From: JAYWDA01 sp043747555
Lineage (GTDB): Bacteria > Bdellovibrionota > Bdellovibrionia > Bdellovibrionales > Bdellovibrionaceae
Assembly: GCA_043747555.1 (NCBI GenBank)
Contig: JAYTOY010000062.1
Location: 1-64,000 of the forward strand
Direction of reading: 5' to 3'
DNA: 64,000 nt
The notes under the pieces were generated by a model that had not been told where the DNA came from, searched no databases, and was given only the letters and a program-made list of their open reading frames with translations. The position numbers and the translations under genes are program-made. The stretch's first letter is position 1. Each line of letters starts with the position of its first letter. Below, in pieces: positions 59,323 through 64,000 of the stretch.

Positions 59323-61125
59323 ATGGAAATGCGTTTCCTTTTTTTTTCCCTCAGCCTTGTTGTGTTAACTTATCTTTATCTTTATCCAGGGAGCGACGCT
59401 CTTTTCCAGCGCGATACAAAAACCGTAATGAGCGATGGCACTGACCCCACCTCTTTGCCGTTTGCGTACGATTCAATTATTCAAACTTGGAAAACAAATC
59501 CTACTCGATTTTTTTATGGAACAGTTTACGTTGATCGAGGCAATCCCGAAAAAGGAATCGCACAGTGGATGCCATGGAGCGAACGATGGCTAGTTTTGTT
59601 CGCATCAAACTTCTTTCCATTGGAACAACTTTCTACCGCCCTTGTTTTTTCCCTATTGATTATTAACGGAGTATGCATGTCCTTGCTAGGACGGTATTTG
59701 AAATGGGGTCCCTGGGTGAGTTCGGCTATAGGGATCGCGTGGGCTTTTTGTCCCTTCACTCGCGCACGTGCCCAGGTTCATATGGCTATGGCCGGGACCT
59801 ACCATTTACCTTTGATTTTTTTAGGTTTGTTCCTGGTGGTTCGCGGTCGATCCTGGTCTTCGGCAGTCCTTGCGGCATTATGTTTTTTATTGGCCGCGAC
59901 AACCGTCCATTATTTTATTATAACTGCAGCTTTTCTTGTTCCTTTTTATATCTTATTTATAGGACTGCAACCGGAGATTCAAAGCTTCTGGCGGGCGCAC
60001 TGGCGCCGTTTTTTAATTCGCTTGGGGGCTAGCGTCCTTCCAGTTGTTATTTTTCTAGGTCTGAATTATTCGTATCCAGTCCCATCAGATGTAAAGATGA
60101 GTGCGAGTGAGTCTTTTCCGACCAGTGGCGCGGTCGCCTCTGGCCAAACTCACCCGTTCCTCATTTTTTACTCAGCGCAACCCATAGATTATTTAACTGG
60201 TGATTTGGCTCTGGACCATTCCTTTAGTGCAAATCCCGCGGTCGAGAATCTAAGTCAATATGTCCAAAAAAATATGACCGTTGGTAATAATCACGAGAGA
60301 ACTAACGGAATCCGCTGGATTTTTTTATTTATAGCCGCACTTTCTTTACTGGCATTAATTACAAAAAAATATTCAGACCAGAAAACGGTTGGCTCCAATA
60401 TCATATTCTTTTTCCTATTTGGAGCTTTTGCGTTTTGGCTCTCGATGTCGCCTGACGTTCCGCTTCCCGGCTGGGGTCCGTCTGGATGGCTTCACTCATT
60501 GGTGTCACAAATTCGGGTCCCATCACGCGCTGGAATCATTGTGCATTTTTCAGTTCTCATGATGGTAGGATTTTTTCTGAGCGCTCGTTTCACCTCACCC
60601 CGCTGGAAATATAAAAACTATCTTTTAATACCAGGACTTTTGCCATTCCTAGCGATCGCTGAATATTTACCCCTGGCTCAGACGCCGCCGATGGCCCATG
60701 TTCGCTCCATTTTTCCCGAACTACAACGAGAGCAAGGTCCTTGTGGCGCAGGCTTCTTTTTTCCATTTGTAAGTGCATACATGGACGATCAAAGCTTCTA
60801 CGGCTTTCTTCAGCAAATGCGTGGCAGTGATTGCCAAATTTTGAATACAATGTCAACGATTCCGCGTTTACAAAATATGACGAATCGGTTTCCTCCGTCC
60901 ACAAATTTTATAAATAATCTAGGTGGCCTGAACAGCCTTCCCAATCAAATCAAATCTTTGTCAGAATGTGTTCCCCTCAGCTGGATAGTATTTTCTAATG
61001 ACCTTCCAAAGTCATGGACGTTAAATCTCTGTGATTATTTAGGCTGGAAATTACATAATAATAATTTGTGTCTCCGTCCCCAAAAAGATTTACCCTTGAG
61101 AAAATTTCCCGATGAATGTTTATAA
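59323..61125 (+). CDS. Multi-spanning GT-C-like membrane glycosyltransferase
   Basis: This 600-residue inner-membrane protein has about ten helices, a long external loop after helix 1 with acidic and His-containing residues (LFQRDTKTVMSDGTDPTS, TYHLPLIFLG), and a periplasmic C-terminal domain of about 130 residues. The layout fits GT-C enzymes such as DUF6311-like proteins, which use polyprenyl-phosphate sugars. Its end overlaps the flippase gene by 14 bp. It follows a divergent operon start. Confidence 0.72.
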   Translation: MEMRFLFFSLSLVVLTYLYLYPGSDALFQRDTKTVMSDGTDPTSLPFAYDSIIQTWKTNPTRFFYGTVYVDRGNPEKGIAQWMPWSERWLVLFASNFFPLEQLSTALVFSLLIINGVCMSLLGRYLKWGPWVSSAIGIAWAFCPFTRARAQVHMAMAGTYHLPLIFLGLFLVVRGRSWSSAVLAALCFLLAATTVHYFIITAAFLVPFYILFIGLQPEIQSFWRAHWRRFLIRLGASVLPVVIFLGLNYSYPVPSDVKMSASESFPTSGAVASGQTHPFLIFYSAQPIDYLTGDLALDHSFSANPAVENLSQYVQKNMTVGNNHERTNGIRWIFLFIAALSLLALITKKYSDQKTVGSNIIFFFLFGAFAFWLSMSPDVPLPGWGPSGWLHSLVSQIRVPSRAGIIVHFSVLMMVGFFLSARFTSPRWKYKNYLLIPGLLPFLAIAEYLPLAQTPPMAHVRSIFPELQREQGPCGAGFFFPFVSAYMDDQSFYGFLQQMRGSDCQILNTMSTIPRLQNMTNRFPPSTNFINNLGGLNSLPNQIKSLSECVPLSWIVFSNDLPKSWTLNLCDYLGWKLHNNNLCLRPQKDLPLRKFPDECL

Positions 61126-62245
61126 AAAAGTTCTTACATCCGGTTCGATTTTTCTAATTGCCAATATTGTCGCTGGATTTTGCAATTATCTATTTCAAGT
61201 TGTCGCTTCAAAACAACTTAATGCCACTAATTTTGCGGCTTTCAATTCTTGGTTTGCAGGCCTAGCCCTATTTTTTATGTTTGGGAGTCTTCTCCAGTAT
61301 GCCGCCGTTTTTTTTCCGATGGATAATTTGCGCCTTAAAAAATGGCTGATTCTTATCAATATTCTCTGTATCATTACCGTTTTAATTTGGCTGAAGCTCG
61401 GTGACTCTTCCTTAGTTCTGAAGGCCACTTTGATCATTATCGGAGGATCCCTTTCAGGTTGGATTCTCGGTCAAATTCAGAATCGACTTATGTTTTTCAC
61501 TATCGCCGCCGGTAACATCATTATCGGAATATCGAAATTAATTATTATTTTCTTATTTGTTTTTGCGAACCAACTGGAAAGCTATAGATTTGCTGTGTTT
61601 GCTTGTTATTTTCCAGCTTTGTGGTTCATTACTTATCAGATATGGACAAGCACTGCGACTCCTCATTTAATCGCTAATGAAAATAAAAAGTGGGCAGCAC
61701 CTTTCATATTATCGGTTTCTGGCGCATTCATCCCGCAAATGGATATGGTCCTTTTGGCAAAACTTTTAAACGAAAATGACTTTTCCATTTTCGCGAAATG
61801 CAGTTTATTTTACAAAGGGATTTATTTTTTTATTTTTATTTTTGCACAGTGGTTGCTGCCCCATCAAGTTCGCGGCGAAGGCATTTTCAAGGGAAGATCC
61901 ACTTATTCAATAGGAATCGCAGGGCTTGCGATTTTTGCTTCAGGAATTTTAGCGGTGATTTCTCCTTGGACCGTGAAAGTTCTCTTAAAGTGGCAGGTTT
62001 CGCCTCCCATCACCTTGATCTTTCTTTCATGCCTTAATATGAGCCTTTTAACTTGGATCTTTGTTTTAATTCAGCAGGCCTGTGTTCAGCAAAAGAACAA
62101 ACTTGCGGCAACGCTATTCTTGGGCTTGACCTGTGAGGCGTTGGCTCAGTGGTTTTTTCATTTCGAAACGACCGGCTACCTACTATTTGCGATCTTCGCT
62201 CAGTCAGTTTTGGTATTATATTACAATGTCAGGACAGCCAAGTAA
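61112..62245 (+). CDS. Wzx-like polysaccharide flippase
   Basis: This 377-residue membrane protein has about ten or more helices and a start typical of MATE/MOP flippases (LTSGSIFLIANIVAGFCNYL, FQVVASKQLNATNFAAFNSW). It probably flips an undecaprenyl-linked repeat unit to the periplasmic face. It is shorter than most Wzx proteins (about 400-500). The 3' end overlaps the convergent nitroreductase gene by 17 bp. No wzy polymerase is obvious in the window. Confidence 0.78.
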   Translation: MNVYKKVLTSGSIFLIANIVAGFCNYLFQVVASKQLNATNFAAFNSWFAGLALFFMFGSLLQYAAVFFPMDNLRLKKWLILINILCIITVLIWLKLGDSSLVLKATLIIIGGSLSGWILGQIQNRLMFFTIAAGNIIIGISKLIIIFLFVFANQLESYRFAVFACYFPALWFITYQIWTSTATPHLIANENKKWAAPFILSVSGAFIPQMDMVLLAKLLNENDFSIFAKCSLFYKGIYFFIFIFAQWLLPHQVRGEGIFKGRSTYSIGIAGLAIFASGILAVISPWTVKVLLKWQVSPPITLIFLSCLNMSLLTWIFVLIQQACVQQKNKLAATLFLGLTCEALAQWFFHFETTGYLLFAIFAQSVLVLYYNVRTAK

Positions 62246-62831
62246 TGCGATCGAACAGTTTACGCTGTGCTTTCGGGGGCTCGTGATCAGGGTAGCCTAA
62301 GGCGACTGCACAAAGAAGCTCAAGTTCGCCTTTTTTGTAGATTTCTAATTCTGTCACTCCCAAAAATTGATCCACTTCTTTTTTAATTTCAAGAGGCGCA
62401 CCCATCGTGCACGAACCTAAGCCTTCGGCCACGCAAGCCAGGTTCAAGTTTTCCACAGCCATGTACACACTGCCGATGCTGGTTAAGTATTTTTCTTCGC
62501 TCGTATTATGCGAATAAGCAAAAATAATTACGGGTGCATCACCTAAGGTGAAAAAAAATCTTTCTGTAAAATCGTATAATGACGGCTTTAAGGTTTTTTT
62601 AAGGATATCTTTAATTCCCAGCCAAGATTTTTGAGAATATTTTAAATACTCATCGCGTTTAGGACCTGTGACGACAAAGAATTTCCAGTTTTGTCGATTT
62701 TTGCCCGATGGTGCATGCAGGGCTGCCCCCAGAATCCGATCTAATATCTCTTTAGATGGAAGATCCTTCTTAAATTTTCGAATCGACTTGCGATTCTCAA
62801 CTAATTTGTAAAACAGTTCTTTTTGGTCCAT
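62229..62831 (-). CDS. Nitroreductase-family flavoprotein
   Basis: This protein of about 200 residues has the FMN-binding NRKSIRKFKKDLPSKE, HAPSGKNRQNWKFFVVTGPK, and the C-terminal ALGYPDHEPPKAQRKLFDRI. The family reduces quinones, nitro groups or enone-type substrates. ATG at 62831 is chosen because a start at 62867 would run through the divergent gene's start. It lies convergent to the flippase gene and may be unrelated to the glycan cluster. Confidence 0.88.
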   Translation of the reverse strand: MDQKELFYKLVENRKSIRKFKKDLPSKEILDRILGAALHAPSGKNRQNWKFFVVTGPKRDEYLKYSQKSWLGIKDILKKTLKPSLYDFTERFFFTLGDAPVIIFAYSHNTSEEKYLTSIGSVYMAVENLNLACVAEGLGSCTMGAPLEIKKEVDQFLGVTELEIYKKGELELLCAVALGYPDHEPPKAQRKLFDRITWLS

Positions 62832-62835
62832 ACTT

Positions 62836-63318
62836 ATGGGTATGGTTGAGAATTCGGAAAATGGCAAGCCTTACAGAATCATACAAATCAGCTTTATGGT
62901 ACTATTGGTTTTAACTTTGATGGTGGCTCTAGTCCCGTCTTGGCGCGAACAAGCACAGAATCTTTTATGGCCCCGAGAAAGATTAATTTTAGCGAAAAGC
63001 CAGGCTCAAGTAAATCCTAATGGAATTTTTGTGACTGTGATTAAGATTAAAACTAAGCTGGGTTTATTTATCGAAGTTTATAAAAGTAAAAATATTAATG
63101 AATCGATGGAATTTTGGATGCAGTTTCCTTTAGAGGGAACGCAAGACAGCTTTTTTAATTTTCATAGCCAAGCGTCTAATCTAGTTCTGACGGATATAGA
63201 TAACGACGGGTTTTTAGATATTATGGCACCCACTTACGATGAACAGCAACAAGCCCGAATGAATATCTTTCGGTACGATGAGACTTTGGCAACCTATGTT
63301 CGAATGGAACGGAACTAA
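62836..63318 (+). CDS. Membrane-anchored protein with EF-hand/VCBS-like calcium motif
   Basis: This 160-residue protein has one N-terminal membrane segment at about residues 16-35 (ISFMVLLVLTLMVALVPSW) and a periplasmic beta-rich domain. LTDIDNDGFLDIMAPTYDE is a classical DxDxDG calcium-binding loop of the VCBS/FG-GAP type. Only one repeat is present, so it is not a full propeller. The function is unknown. The 5' end lies four bases from the divergent nitroreductase start. Confidence 0.65.
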   Translation: MGMVENSENGKPYRIIQISFMVLLVLTLMVALVPSWREQAQNLLWPRERLILAKSQAQVNPNGIFVTVIKIKTKLGLFIEVYKSKNINESMEFWMQFPLEGTQDSFFNFHSQASNLVLTDIDNDGFLDIMAPTYDEQQQARMNIFRYDETLATYVRMERN

Positions 63319-63338
63319 ACGAAAGAAAGGTTGAAAAA

Positions 63339-64000
63339 ATGCTCGTTAAATTTATCCAAGGTGCACTGACGGAATTATTTTCAGGAGATTATAAAAAAAT
63401 TCCTTGGCTGAAGTTAAAGGTAAGAATTCTAACTTCAAAAATTTTAAGTCCCCTTAGAGAGAGAACAGCGGAGGACTATTTAAGCATGCAACGACGGCAG
63501 TATGATGCTGCAGCAAAGGTGGCTAGCGTCAGATCGGGTGTCTTAATTGGTGATTGCGTGGCTGTTGTAAAATGGGAATTGCATGATTCGTTTCCTGATT
63601 ACAGAAAATATCTATTTGCTGGCCTTGGCGATACTCAATCCCTGACAGCCTTAGAATACGGCTGTGGACCAGGTCGTAACCTACTCAATTGGTGGCCTCA
63701 ATTTCATCGCATCGATGGAGTTGATATTTCTTCCGGCAACTTAAATAATGCGAAGAAACTTCTATCTTCCGTGATCCCCAAAGATCGTTTTCCCTACTTA
63801 TATTTAACCAATGGAGCTAATACTGGCGATGCTCCCAGCAATACTTATCACTTCTGTTTTAGCGTCATCTGCTTACAACATATTGCCGTTTGGGCAACCC
63901 GACAGAGCATACTCGTTGACCTCTATCGAGTGTTAAAGATGAATGGAATTTTAGGGGTACAAATGGCGACAATAGTTCGTCCCGGTGTGAAATTACAAAC
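63339..64000 (+). CDS. SAM-dependent methyltransferase (partial, runs off window)
   Basis: An ATG at 63339, with AAAGG about 9 bp upstream, opens a frame that remains open to the end of the window (over 220 codons). It contains the SAM-binding motif LEYGCGPGRNLLNWWPQF and the acidic RIDGVDISSGNL, then FSVICLQHI and a post-motif VLKMNGILGVQM typical of type 11 methyltransferases. It probably modifies a metabolite or glycan. The C-terminus is missing here. Confidence 0.85.
   Translation, partial: MLVKFIQGALTELFSGDYKKIPWLKLKVRILTSKILSPLRERTAEDYLSMQRRQYDAAAKVASVRSGVLIGDCVAVVKWELHDSFPDYRKYLFAGLGDTQSLTALEYGCGPGRNLLNWWPQFHRIDGVDISSGNLNNAKKLLSSVIPKDRFPYLYLTNGANTGDAPSNTYHFCFSVICLQHIAVWATRQSILVDLYRVLKMNGILGVQMATIVRPGVKLQ

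Noticed and set aside
1..64000. CRISPR arrays, tRNA or rRNA genes, insertion sequences and prophage genes.
   Set aside because: I saw no regularly spaced repeats, no tRNA-like clover elements between genes, and no transposase, integrase or phage structural proteins.

Overview
The window looks like chromosomal DNA from a flagellated Gram-negative bacterium of moderately low GC content (estimated by eye, not computed), most plausibly a Bdellovibrio-like member of the Bdellovibrionota. The support is a Tol envelope system, MotAB stators, MreB, many lipoproteins with clear lipoboxes, secreted proteases, frequent TTG/GTG starts and dense 1-8 nt gene overlaps. The taxonomic assignment is inference: no rRNA or other diagnostic marker is present.

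Region 1 (0-12 kb) is mostly on the minus strand and concerns the envelope and signalling. It holds an LpoB-like/TPR lipoprotein pair, a solo RadC JAB-domain protein, a membrane-anchored protein, and an apparent four-gene operon mreB - sigma-like - anti-sigma-like - histidine kinase. GlpD, a GNAT acetyltransferase, a HAD phosphatase and a CBS-PAS sensor follow. Region 2 (11.6-20.5 kb) holds a small His-rich secreted protein, a truncated-looking gene remnant, an M24 aminopeptidase, a patatin-like lipoprotein that lacks its catalytic dyad, ispA-xseB-xseA, and a secreted HEXXH metalloprotease lipoprotein with a coupled partner.

Region 3 (20.5-26.2 kb) is a complete SUF Fe-S assembly operon in the order rrf2-sufB-sufC-sufD-sufS-nfu. 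A good sigma70-type promoter lies in front of the Rrf2 regulator. Region 4 (26.2-42.4 kb) is core physiology: tolQ-tolR-tolA-tolB, glnE, a periplasmic cyclophilin, motAB, a PAP2 phosphatase, an SDR, a monofunctional peptidoglycan glycosyltransferase, an ABC-2 exporter, typA and dus.

Region 5 (42.5-64 kb) is a large surface-glycan locus. It contains two tandem GT-C/TPR membrane proteins, an FkbM methyltransferase, an LhgO-like oxidase, several GT2 glycosyltransferases, a WecB-like epimerase, a DegT aminotransferase with an SDR and a WecD-like acyltransferase (a likely route to an N-acylated amino sugar), a GT-C protein and a Wzx-like flippase. Inside it is a tightly coupled minus-strand operon of a GT-like protein, a HAD phosphatase, two paralogous nucleotidyltransferases separated by a cupin, and a GDPD phosphodiesterase (55.2-59.2 kb). 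This is the best candidate here for an undescribed pathway. Its gene content suggests a nucleotide-activated phosphorylated building block for a surface polymer, but the product cannot be read from sequence alone. The window ends inside a SAM methyltransferase gene.
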